From Treponema sp. UBA937 (GTDB lineage: Bacteria; Spirochaetota; Spirochaetia; Treponematales; Breznakiellaceae): 12,582 nucleotides of DNA. A program made the position numbers and the translations under genes. Within the stretch, counting starts at the first letter, position 1; the number at the start of each line of letters is the position of its first letter. The DNA is taken from contig DBDH01000059.1 in assembly GCA_002293455.1 (NCBI GenBank), forward strand, positions 1-12,582, read 5' to 3'. The notes beneath the pieces were generated by a model. The model was not told where the DNA came from, searched no databases, and saw only the letters and a program-made list of their open reading frames with translations. Positions 6,522 to 12,582 of the stretch are shown here, in pieces.

Positions 6522-8500
6522 GCCAGCGCAAAATCCTCCTGCTTGAACCAAATTACAAAAACAAATATCCACCGATGGGCTTAATGAAGATTGCAACGTA
6601 TTATCGTTGCCGTGGAGATAATGTTCGTTTTTACAAGGGCAACTTGAAAGTATTTGTAGCCCAATTATTATGCGAAGAGTGTTTAGAAACCATAAAGACA
6701 AGAAATACTGCTGTTGACCAAGCCATTTACAGCTATATAGCAAAACGTGGTTCTGCAAAAGTGGTAGAGTATATAAAAACTGGTAAGCACGCTCCGCTTG
6801 AAACCATAGCGGAGTTTTCGTGTTCATCAAGCGATACAGAACAATGCACATTTAGAGATGTGCTTGATACGTTGACAACATATCGTGTGAGGTATAAGAA
6901 TGGCGATTACCCCAAATTTGACAGGGTTGCTATCACCACACTATTTACATTTTATTGGAAAGAGACCATTGATACAATCGAGTTTGCAAAGAAATTATGC
7001 AAATCCAATGAGAATATCCATGTCGGCGGGATAGCAGCAAGTCTTGTCCCAGACTATTTTGAAAAAGAAACCGGAATACGCCCATACGTTGGATTACTTG
7101 ATAAACCGTTTGCTTATGACAAGGACAAAAAGGGCAATGTCGTTATTGACGAATTGCCGTTAGACTACTCCATTCTGGAGGAAATTGATTATCGCTATCC
7201 CACTGAAAATGCTTATTTTGGTTATATGACTCGAGGTTGTGTAAATCGTTGTCCTTTTTGTTCCGTGCCTAAGCTAGAGCCAAATTATTGCAATTATATT
7301 GAAATAGCAACAAAAATCCAAAAAGTTGATGAATGCTTTGGTACTAAAAAAGACCTGCTTTTAATGGATAATAATGTATTTGCATCTGAGTGTTTTGATA
7401 ACATTATTGAAGAGATAAAAGCCTGTGGGTTTGAAAAGGGAGCAACATACCTTCCAGACAATGAATATGCGATAGCATATAGAAATTTGTGCAAAGGGTT
7501 TAGATTGGGCATTGGCTCCACTCGGCAAGTGTATAACGACCGTGCCTATTTGAGAAAGATAGTGAGTCTTTATGATGATATAACATCTCGACTAGCCGGA
7601 GAGGAAAAAGGTAAGTTTTATAGCAAACGCGAAAAACTTGGCTTGCTTTATTTTGAAACTACTACCAAGGAAAATGTTGTTGCATTCCATGATATCGCAG
7701 AAAAATTATATGCAAAGCATTTTAAGCAAGTTAGTCGAGTACGGTATATAGACTTCAACCAAGGGTTAGATGCTAGACTGGCAAGTTCCGAACGAATGGG
7801 GAAAATAGCAGAGATAGCCATTCGTCCACTACGAATAGCGTTTGATCACTGGAAAATGCGTGATGTATACCAAAAAGCGGTTCGGACGGCTGCAAAGTAT
7901 AAGATTCACAATCTGTCAAACTACCTTCTTTATAATTACAAAGACCATCCAGATGAGCTTTATGAGCGAATGCGCTTAAACATTGAATTGTGTGAGGATT
8001 TAGGCATTTCAATCTATTCCTTTCCAATGAAGTATCATCCAATTGATGACCCTGATTACTTTAGAAACCGTGATTATATTGGGAAGCCTCACTGGAATAG
8101 AAAATTCATAAGAGCAATACAGGCCGTACTCAATTCTACGCATGGAAAAATAGGTCGCGGCAAGACTTTTTTTGAAGCGGCTTTCGGGAAGAATCTTGAA
8201 GAATTTCATAAAATTCTGTGGATGCCTGAAGCCATGATTATCCAACGATATAAATACGACAAGGAAAAACGACTGGAGTATTACCGTAACGGAGATAATC
8301 CGTATGACTCGATAGATGAAGAAACAGGCAGTATGACTGCTACTTGGTGGAAAAAATTTAACGCATTGGATAACTCCCAAAGGATAAGGGTAGAACATAT
8401 TATTGCAAAAAATAGCTTCTCCGATGAAGATATTGCGATTAATGATGAGAAAATCAAAGAGGTTCTGAGTTACTATTGCATTAAGCGTGATGGGAAGTAA
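6518..8500 (+). CDS. Radical SAM protein with B12-binding-like N-terminal region
   Basis: The 660-aa protein starts in the overlap ATGA with the GHKL gene. Residues 5-45 (KILLLEPNYKNKYPPMGL onward) and HVGGIAASLVPDYF near 170 match the Rossmann-like B12-binding domain that precedes many radical SAM cores. The iron-sulfur motif is CVNRCPFC (C241, C245, C248), giving CxxxCxxC. The DxHxxG motif used to ligate cobalamin base-off is not visible, so the domain may not bind B12 in the classical way. Radical SAM enzymes cleave S-adenosylmethionine to a 5'-deoxyadenosyl radical for methylation, thiolation or rearrangement. The substrate is unknown. Co-operonic DNA enzymes make a nucleic acid or nucleotide a reasonable guess. 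Confidence 0.85.
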   Translation: MSQRKILLLEPNYKNKYPPMGLMKIATYYRCRGDNVRFYKGNLKVFVAQLLCEECLETIKTRNTAVDQAIYSYIAKRGSAKVVEYIKTGKHAPLETIAEFSCSSSDTEQCTFRDVLDTLTTYRVRYKNGDYPKFDRVAITTLFTFYWKETIDTIEFAKKLCKSNENIHVGGIAASLVPDYFEKETGIRPYVGLLDKPFAYDKDKKGNVVIDELPLDYSILEEIDYRYPTENAYFGYMTRGCVNRCPFCSVPKLEPNYCNYIEIATKIQKVDECFGTKKDLLLMDNNVFASECFDNIIEEIKACGFEKGATYLPDNEYAIAYRNLCKGFRLGIGSTRQVYNDRAYLRKIVSLYDDITSRLAGEEKGKFYSKREKLGLLYFETTTKENVVAFHDIAEKLYAKHFKQVSRVRYIDFNQGLDARLASSERMGKIAEIAIRPLRIAFDHWKMRDVYQKAVRTAAKYKIHNLSNYLLYNYKDHPDELYERMRLNIELCEDLGISIYSFPMKYHPIDDPDYFRNRDYIGKPHWNRKFIRAIQAVLNSTHGKIGRGKTFFEAAFGKNLEEFHKILWMPEAMIIQRYKYDKEKRLEYYRNGDNPYDSIDEETGSMTATWWKKFNALDNSQRIRVEHIIAKNSFSDEDIAINDEKIKEVLSYYCIKRDGK

Positions 8501-8535
8501 ATTTGTATATGTTAGCAGTTGCGTAGAGGTGAAGA

Positions 8536-9558
8536 ATGCTTATAAATAGTAATGAATATCTAGCCATTGTGGATGATATTAAAGCAAGAATAAAGGCTGC
8601 ACAACGCCGTATATTGCTATCGGCAAACAGCGAATTGTTTCTGCTGTACTGGGATATTGGCAAAACAGTAAACGAAAAAAGCACATGGGGAAACAAATTT
8701 GTTGAAAATCTTGCTCGGGACATAAAACTGGATTTTCCCGATGTAAAGGGGTATTCTGTTCGCAATCTTAAGTACATGGCCAAGTTTGCTAAAACTTTCC
8801 CAGACCTTGAAATTGTGCAGTCGCTGACTGCACAATTAACATGGACGCATAGCAATGCACTTTTAGATAAGGTAAAGGACGTTGAAACGTATTTGTGGTA
8901 TGCGGCACAAATAGCAGAGGCGGGCTGGACAGTAGATTTGCTAAAAGAGCATATAGAAAACGGTTTATACGAACGACAGGCGCTTACAAAAAAGGTGAGT
9001 AATTTTGCAAAACGTTTGCCATCACCACAGAGCGACCTTGCTGAGCAGACGATGAAGGACCCTTACATGCTTGATTTTATTCAATACCGTGAGGGTATGG
9101 TTGAACGCGAAATTGAAGCAGAACTCGTAAAGAACATCACAAAGCTTCTTCTTGAACTTGGCACAGGGTTTGCATTTGTTGGCAACCAATATCATATAGA
9201 AGTGGAAGATGAAGATTTTTACATTGATATGTTGTTCTATCATCTTAAATTGCGCTGTTATATCGTGATAGAGCTAAAAAGAGGTTCTTTTAAGCCAGAG
9301 TATGCAGGGCAACTAAACTTCTACATTTCTGCTGTTGACGATTTGATAAAATCTGAGCAGGATAATCCAACCATTGGGCTTTTGCTCTGCAAAAATAAGC
9401 GCGGCATGATAGCGGAATACTCGTTGCGCGACATTGACAAGCCTATTGGAGTTAGCGAATATAAGCTGATTAAGGATTTGCCCAAAAAATATGAAAATAT
9501 GTTGCCGTCCATAGAAGATATTGAGAGCCGAATAAGCGCCATATCAGAGGACGGATAG
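8536..9558 (+). CDS. DUF1016/YhcG-family PDDEXK nuclease
   Basis: The 340-aa protein is of normal YhcG length. The N-terminal DUF1016 domain (about 5-150) includes SELFLLYWDIGKTV and the conserved LTWTHSNALL. The C-terminal PDDEXK nuclease domain (about 170-325) has the catalytic set D231 (FYIDMLFY), E246-x-K248 (VIELKRG) and Q259 (AGQLNFY). The ribosome binding site GAGGTGAAG lies directly before ATG 8536. It follows the radical SAM gene by 35 bases on the same strand with no terminator between, so it is probably in the same transcript. DUF1016 proteins are often found with restriction-modification and other defence loci and in mobile elements. It may be a fifth component or a passenger. Confidence 0.9.
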   Translation: MLINSNEYLAIVDDIKARIKAAQRRILLSANSELFLLYWDIGKTVNEKSTWGNKFVENLARDIKLDFPDVKGYSVRNLKYMAKFAKTFPDLEIVQSLTAQLTWTHSNALLDKVKDVETYLWYAAQIAEAGWTVDLLKEHIENGLYERQALTKKVSNFAKRLPSPQSDLAEQTMKDPYMLDFIQYREGMVEREIEAELVKNITKLLLELGTGFAFVGNQYHIEVEDEDFYIDMLFYHLKLRCYIVIELKRGSFKPEYAGQLNFYISAVDDLIKSEQDNPTIGLLLCKNKRGMIAEYSLRDIDKPIGVSEYKLIKDLPKKYENMLPSIEDIESRISAISEDG

Positions 9559-9590
9559 TGGCAGGGGTATATCCGAGCAATTCCGATTTT
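9552..9590 (+). terminator. Weak candidate terminator after the cargo operon
   Basis: A 6-bp inverted repeat CGGATA (9552-9557) / TATCCG (9570-9575) overlaps the stop codon of the DUF1016 gene and is followed 11 bases later by TTTT (9587-9590). The stem is short and the T run is distant. Confidence 0.25.
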
Positions 9591-9594
9591 GCTG

Positions 9595-9623
9595 TTTACA
9601 AAAACTTAAATATAGTGTATTCT
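9595..9623 (+). promoter_or_regulatory. Promoter of the regulator-recombinase pair
   Basis: -35 TTTACA (9595-9600, five of six consensus) and -10 TATTCT (9618-9623, four of six) are separated by 17 bases and lie 33 bases before ATG 9657. It gives the recombinase operon its own control, separate from the cargo operon. Confidence 0.5.
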
Positions 9624-9656
9624 TAAACAAGTAAGAAGAGTTTGGAGAGATACGCT

Positions 9657-10025
9657 ATGGCAAAACTTGGTGGACGCTTGCGTTCTTTGCGCGAGGGAGC
9701 AAAACTGTTACAAAAGGATATAGCTGCAAAATTAGGTACTACACAGGCGAGCGTCAACCGATACGAGAACAATCAAGGCACTCCCCCTACTGATACGCTC
9801 GTTTGGTACGCTGATTATTTTGATGTGTCTTTAGACTATATTTATGGGCGCACAGATAACCCACGCGGTAAACTATATGATTACAAGCCAGAAGTGTTAC
9901 GCGAAGTGTCCGAACGTAACGAAGAAATTCGCCAGTTTGTTGATATGTGTTTTGACCCCAATTCCTCTATTAACCCACGCTTGAAAGATGTTCTTGTTCA
10001 GATGTTGAGTGAGGGAAGACCATAA
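9657..10025 (+). CDS. XRE-family regulator coupled to the recombinase
   Basis: The 122-aa protein has a classic N-terminal helix-turn-helix (GGRLRSLREGAKLLQKDIAAK, then LGTTQASVNRYENNQGTPP, residues about 5-45) followed by the usual TLVWYADYFDVSLDYIYGRTD segment and an acidic helical tail. I start at ATG 9657 (MAKLGGRL) because GGAGAG sits eight bases upstream; an earlier in-frame TTG at 9642 overlaps that site. The stop overlaps the recombinase start as TAATG, so the two are co-translated. This suggests it senses conditions or represses its own promoter to control recombinase level, and with it integration or excision. Confidence 0.88.
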   Translation: MAKLGGRLRSLREGAKLLQKDIAAKLGTTQASVNRYENNQGTPPTDTLVWYADYFDVSLDYIYGRTDNPRGKLYDYKPEVLREVSERNEEIRQFVDMCFDPNSSINPRLKDVLVQMLSEGRP

Positions 10026-11689
10026 TGAACGCTGTAATTTACGCGAGATATTCTTCCGACAATCAGACAGAAAACTCGATAGAAGGCCAACTGCGTGAGT
10101 GCATGGAGTACGCCGACTATCACGGGTTAAGCATTGTTGGCGAGTATATAGACCGCGCGTTTTCTGCCAAAACAGATAACCGCCCTGAGTTTCAGCGTAT
10201 GCTGCGCGACAGCAGCAAGCGCCAGTTTGAGGTTGTGCTTGTATGGAAGCTGGACAGATTTTCGCGCAACCGCACAGATTCCGCCGTAAATAAGGCGATA
10301 CTGAAAAATAATGGTGTCCGCGTGGTATCGGCCAAGGAAAACATATCTGTTGGCTCGGACGGCATTATACTTGAAGCTGTGCTTGAGGGTATGGCAGAGT
10401 ATTACAGCGCCGAACTGGCAGAAAAAGTGAAGCGCGGCATGACTGAAAATGCTCTAAAGGGTAAATACAACGGCGGGCAGCTTGCCTATGGGTATCGCAT
10501 AGATAATGACGGTTATTATCAAATTGACCCCGACACAGCCCCTGTGGTGCTTGAAATATTTACACGCTATGCCGATGGCGAAAATGGCACAGCTATTATT
10601 GATGACATAAATGCCCGTGGCATAAGAAAGGGAAGACGTGGCGCATTATTTACGAAGAATGGTTTACACACGATGCTGAAGAATCGTAAATATGTCGGCC
10701 AGTTTAGCAACATGGGCATTAACATGGACAGTGCTGTGCCTGCTATAGTGCCGAAAGATATTTTTGAGCGCGTACAAAAGCGTATGGAGCGCAATAAAAA
10801 AGCGCCTGCGGCGGCTAAAGGTGCGGTGGACTTTCTCCTTACAACGCGCTTGTTTTGCGGAAATTGTGGCGCATTTATGGTTGGGGAAAGCGGGCGCGGG
10901 CGCAATGGAATCCACTATTACTACAAATGTAGCAATGCAAAACGGCACAAGAAGAATTGCCACAAAAAAGCTGTTAAAAAGGATTGGATTGAGCGGCTTA
11001 TGGTGGAAAAAGTTAAGCAACTGGTATTGAACGAAACGGTTATTGATGACCTTGTGGATTCACTGGTGGAGTATCAAAGGCAAGATAATAGTATGCTGCC
11101 AATATTGAGAAAACAGCTAATAGATGTTGAAAAACGTATTATAAATATGCTGGACGCCGTTGAGCAGGGTATTGTGAACGACCTCACAAAGCAGCGATTA
11201 GACGAACTTAGTGAGCGGAAGGCTGATATAGAACTCTCCATTGCAAAAGAGAAAATCGCAAACACACCGCTGACAAGGGAGCAGATGCTGCACTTCTTTA
11301 ACCGCTTTCAGCGCGGAGATGTAAACGACCCTGAGTACCGCCGCAATGTGATTGACACCTTTGTGAATGCATTTTATCTTTACGATGGTTATGGAAAGCT
11401 ATTAATAAATACGAAGGATGGCATAAAAACTGTAACTATGGACGTTCTTAACGGTTCGGATTTGGCGGAGGTTGCCCCACCACAATATATACGCGAGAGC
11501 GCAGAATATCAACTGTTTCTGCGCTCTTTGCTTTTGTCCTATTATATTTGGGGGTGCATCTGCACCCCTTTGCACCCCATTTTTTGTGTGGCTGTTTTGG
11601 ATGGTGAGCAAAGAAAATGCCCACCAGCCATAAGCCGATGGGCACCATTTTGCACCCCTTTTGCACCCCTTTTTTGGAATGACTACTGA
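10025..11689 (+). CDS. Large serine recombinase (site-specific integrase)
   Basis: The 554-aa protein starts with a resolvase-type catalytic domain: IYARYSSDNQ with nucleophile S10 and R8, then WKLDRFSRNRTD (R78, R81) and the EFQRML segment. A recombinase domain follows (about 145-255), then a zinc ribbon with C278/C281 (CGNCG) and C302/C312, then a coiled coil (about 350-415), the large-serine-recombinase order. Such enzymes integrate or excise elements between short att sites without a host helper. It is the likely mobility enzyme for the cargo. The last ~45 residues, rich in Cys and Pro, are encoded by the octamer-repeat sequence and look like read-through into non-coding DNA. It overlaps the upstream XRE gene by one base. 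Confidence 0.95.
   Translation: MNAVIYARYSSDNQTENSIEGQLRECMEYADYHGLSIVGEYIDRAFSAKTDNRPEFQRMLRDSSKRQFEVVLVWKLDRFSRNRTDSAVNKAILKNNGVRVVSAKENISVGSDGIILEAVLEGMAEYYSAELAEKVKRGMTENALKGKYNGGQLAYGYRIDNDGYYQIDPDTAPVVLEIFTRYADGENGTAIIDDINARGIRKGRRGALFTKNGLHTMLKNRKYVGQFSNMGINMDSAVPAIVPKDIFERVQKRMERNKKAPAAAKGAVDFLLTTRLFCGNCGAFMVGESGRGRNGIHYYYKCSNAKRHKKNCHKKAVKKDWIERLMVEKVKQLVLNETVIDDLVDSLVEYQRQDNSMLPILRKQLIDVEKRIINMLDAVEQGIVNDLTKQRLDELSERKADIELSIAKEKIANTPLTREQMLHFFNRFQRGDVNDPEYRRNVIDTFVNAFYLYDGYGKLLINTKDGIKTVTMDVLNGSDLAEVAPPQYIRESAEYQLFLRSLLLSYYIWGCICTPLHPIFCVAVLDGEQRKCPPAISRWAPFCTPFAPLFWNDY
11551..11669. repeat. Five copies of the octamer GGGGTGCA at the recombinase 3' end
   Basis: One copy in the + orientation, GGGGTGCA (11551-11558), forms an 18-base perfect inverted repeat with TGCACCCC (11561-11568). 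Further TGCACCCC copies are at 11571-11578, 11651-11658 and 11662-11669. The paired blocks TGCACCCC-N2-3-TGCACCCC are each followed by a T-rich run, so the arrangement is duplicated about 90 bases apart. Between them TGCCCA (11619-11624) and TGGGCA form a further inverted repeat. Possible roles are recombinase or excision-factor binding sites at an att site, or transcription termination. The sequence is direct; the role is open. Confidence 0.7.
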
Positions 11690-11690
11690 A

Positions 11691-11722
11691 TGCCAACGAT
11701 TTTATTGGGTATTTGTTTGGCA
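11691..11722. repeat. Inverted repeat between recombinase and right-hand XRE gene
   Basis: TGCCAA (11691-11696) and TTGGCA (11717-11722) form a perfect 6-bp inverted repeat with a 20-base spacer, directly after the recombinase stop. It could be a terminator stem for the leftward XRE gene or part of an att site. It is short and may be chance. Confidence 0.3.
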
Positions 11723-11747
11723 ATTTGGGTCTAATAATTCTGGGTTA

Positions 11748-12014
11748 TTACTTCGCCATGTTGTCAAGCAAGGTGGTGTTTAAGGCTCCAAAAAAGTCCT
11801 CGTACTCACAGCCAAACACAATAGCCAAGCCGACAATTAAGTTGGCGGGAATGGCGCGTTGCTTGCGCTCTATCATAGACAAACGGCTGCGCGAGTAGTT
11901 AAGCCCCATTGCCTGTAGCTGTGCGGCAACGATGTATTGTGATAAATTATTCTCGTGCCGTAGACGGGTAATATTATCGGCTATGGTTTCATCTGCTTTC
12001 AATAGCGTTTCCAT
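11748..12014 (-). CDS. XRE-family helix-turn-helix regulator
   Basis: The 88-aa protein starts at ATG 12014 with GGGGAGGA a few bases upstream; an upstream in-frame extension lacks a ribosome binding site. The HTH covers NITRLRHENNLSQYIVAAQ, then LQAMGLNYSRSRLSMIERKQR, then the conserved hydrophobic helix LIVGLAIVFGCEYEDFF. It shares the 'LQxxG' insertion with the regulator at 129-383 and the same divergent arrangement with a small + strand ORF, so both belong to one class of element-borne repressors. An operator-like palindrome lies in the intergenic region. The family call is firm; the target is inferred. Confidence 0.87.
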   Translation of the reverse strand: METLLKADETIADNITRLRHENNLSQYIVAAQLQAMGLNYSRSRLSMIERKQRAIPANLIVGLAIVFGCEYEDFFGALNTTLLDNMAK

Positions 12015-12034
12015 AAAATATCCTCCCCAAAGGC

Positions 12035-12101
12035 AGACACAATGGTTGCCATGAAGAATATTATATGGTTCTATAGGAGACAGACGGACACGATTGTGTC
12101 T
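12035..12101. promoter_or_regulatory. Operator-like inverted repeats between divergent genes
   Basis: AGACACAAT (12035-12043) and its exact complement ATTGTGTCT (12093-12101) flank 49 bases. The right arm is itself within a palindrome GACAC-GATT-GTGTC (12087-12100). The left copy overlaps GGCA/TGCC (12032-12050). Two facing sites across a divergent promoter region fit binding by the adjacent XRE protein. Confidence 0.5.
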
Positions 12102-12126
12102 ACACGAGATATATGAGGTGACGCCC

Positions 12127-12312
12127 ATGCCAACACAATCACAAATATTCAACCAGTTTCTTGGCGAAGTATCCGACTTGACGGACGCTTTACATAAAGT
12201 CTGCGAAAAATACAGCGGCACATGGGAAGACAACATGCCGCCGGACGACATGGCCGATGTTATTCATTTAGCCGATATCAAAAAGGAAAATCCGCCAGAG
12301 GACAACGAATAA
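12127..12312 (+). CDS. Small hypothetical protein (61 aa), divergent from XRE
   Basis: The ORF starts at ATG 12127 after GAGGTGA (12115-12121), giving 61 residues beginning MPTQSQIFNQFLGEVSDLTD. It is acidic and soluble, with no recognised domain. It ends 23 bases before the tnpV start, so the two probably form one transcript. The arrangement (XRE on the opposite strand, small ORF, element gene) mirrors the module at 129-668. I do not recognise a function. Confidence 0.6.
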   Translation: MPTQSQIFNQFLGEVSDLTDALHKVCEKYSGTWEDNMPPDDMADVIHLADIKKENPPEDNE

Positions 12313-12335
12313 TTTCTGTAAAAGAGAGGTGCAGC

Positions 12336-12582
12336 ATGACACAGGAAATCACGTACACAGAAGTAAACGGCTATAAAACACCCGACCTTGCCTTGCCGAA
12401 CGATGGGCTAGGCAAAGAAATTGACATTGGCGTTTGGGGCCAGCGGCGGCTTGACTATCTAAAAAGCACAAACGTGTCCTATATTCCGAACTGCTGATGA
12501 GCGGCAAGCTGCGGGCACACTTGCATGAGATTGATACGGTGGCCTACGTGCGCCGCGAACACCTTATAAAACAAATGGCGGC
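12336..12582 (+). pseudogene. tnpV: tnpV-like transposon gene, frameshifted and cut by the window edge
   Basis: ATG 12336 follows GAGAGGT. The N-terminus MTQEITYTEVNGYKTPDLAL and GQRRLDYLK match TnpV, a small protein of unknown role found in Firmicute transposons and conjugative elements. After residue 43 the frame ends at TGA 12497, while the -1 frame continues as KHKRVLYSELLMSGKLRAHL to the end of the window without a stop, which is the expected TnpV continuation. The switch falls in a run of five A (12461-12465). A one-base loss, a sequencing or assembly error, or ribosomal slippage on AAA would each explain it. The 3' end lies outside the window. Confidence 0.75.

Noticed and set aside
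6420..6851. 143-aa ORF on the - strand
   Set aside because: It lies fully across the end of the GHKL gene and start of the radical SAM gene, has no ribosome binding site and no domain; shadow frame.
8009..8398. 129-aa ORF on the - strand
   Set aside because: Antisense to the radical SAM gene, with no start signal or recognisable family.
11551..11669. Short repeats considered as a CRISPR array
   Set aside because: Eight-base units with irregular spacing and both orientations; no 25-35 bp repeats, no cas genes.
1761..11692. CTGAATG at 1761-1767 and 11686-11692 as att core repeats
   Set aside because: A seven-base match between two ~100-base flanks is expected by chance about half the time; not enough to define element ends.

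Overview
The window reads as a piece of a mobile genetic element from a gut-type low-GC Firmicute (Clostridia such as Oscillospiraceae or Lachnospiraceae). This is inferred from the strong AGGAGG-type ribosome binding sites, the MobC, TnpV and large serine recombinase families present, and the style of the XRE regulators. No taxonomic marker gene is present. Only the 3' part of a tRNA-Met is seen, at the left edge.

Layout. Bases 1-110: a tRNA-Met fragment beginning at the anticodon loop, which looks like an attachment-site scar, followed by a strong bidirectional terminator hairpin. Bases 129-1750: a mobilization-type module with an XRE repressor (-), a divergent 56-aa ORF (+), and a leftward string of a leader ORF, MobC and a short hypothetical protein. 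The relaxase expected with MobC is absent. The region upstream of mobC carries inverted repeats and an RSF1010-like nic core, making it a candidate oriT. Bases 1800-9560: a visibly more AT-rich cargo operon on the + strand. Bases 9595-11690: an XRE regulator overlapping (TAATG) a large serine recombinase, whose 3' end carries five copies of an octamer. Bases 11748-12582: a second XRE(-)/small ORF(+) module followed by a frameshifted tnpV cut by the window edge.

The cargo is the most interesting part. Four tightly spaced or overlapping genes encode a NurA-like nuclease, a HerA-like FtsK/HerA-superfamily ATPase, a GHKL (Bergerat-fold) ATPase, and a ~660-aa protein with an N-terminal B12-binding-like region and a radical SAM core (CxxxCxxC). 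A DUF1016/YhcG PDDEXK nuclease follows 35 bases later. NurA and HerA are known partners (DNA-end-resection nuclease and translocase), and NurA/HerA-type pairs occur in antiphage systems. Adding a GHKL ATPase and a radical SAM enzyme in a translationally coupled array, next to a site-specific recombinase, suggests a composite anti-phage or DNA-modification system that I do not recognise under any established name. This functional assignment is inference from family membership and context.
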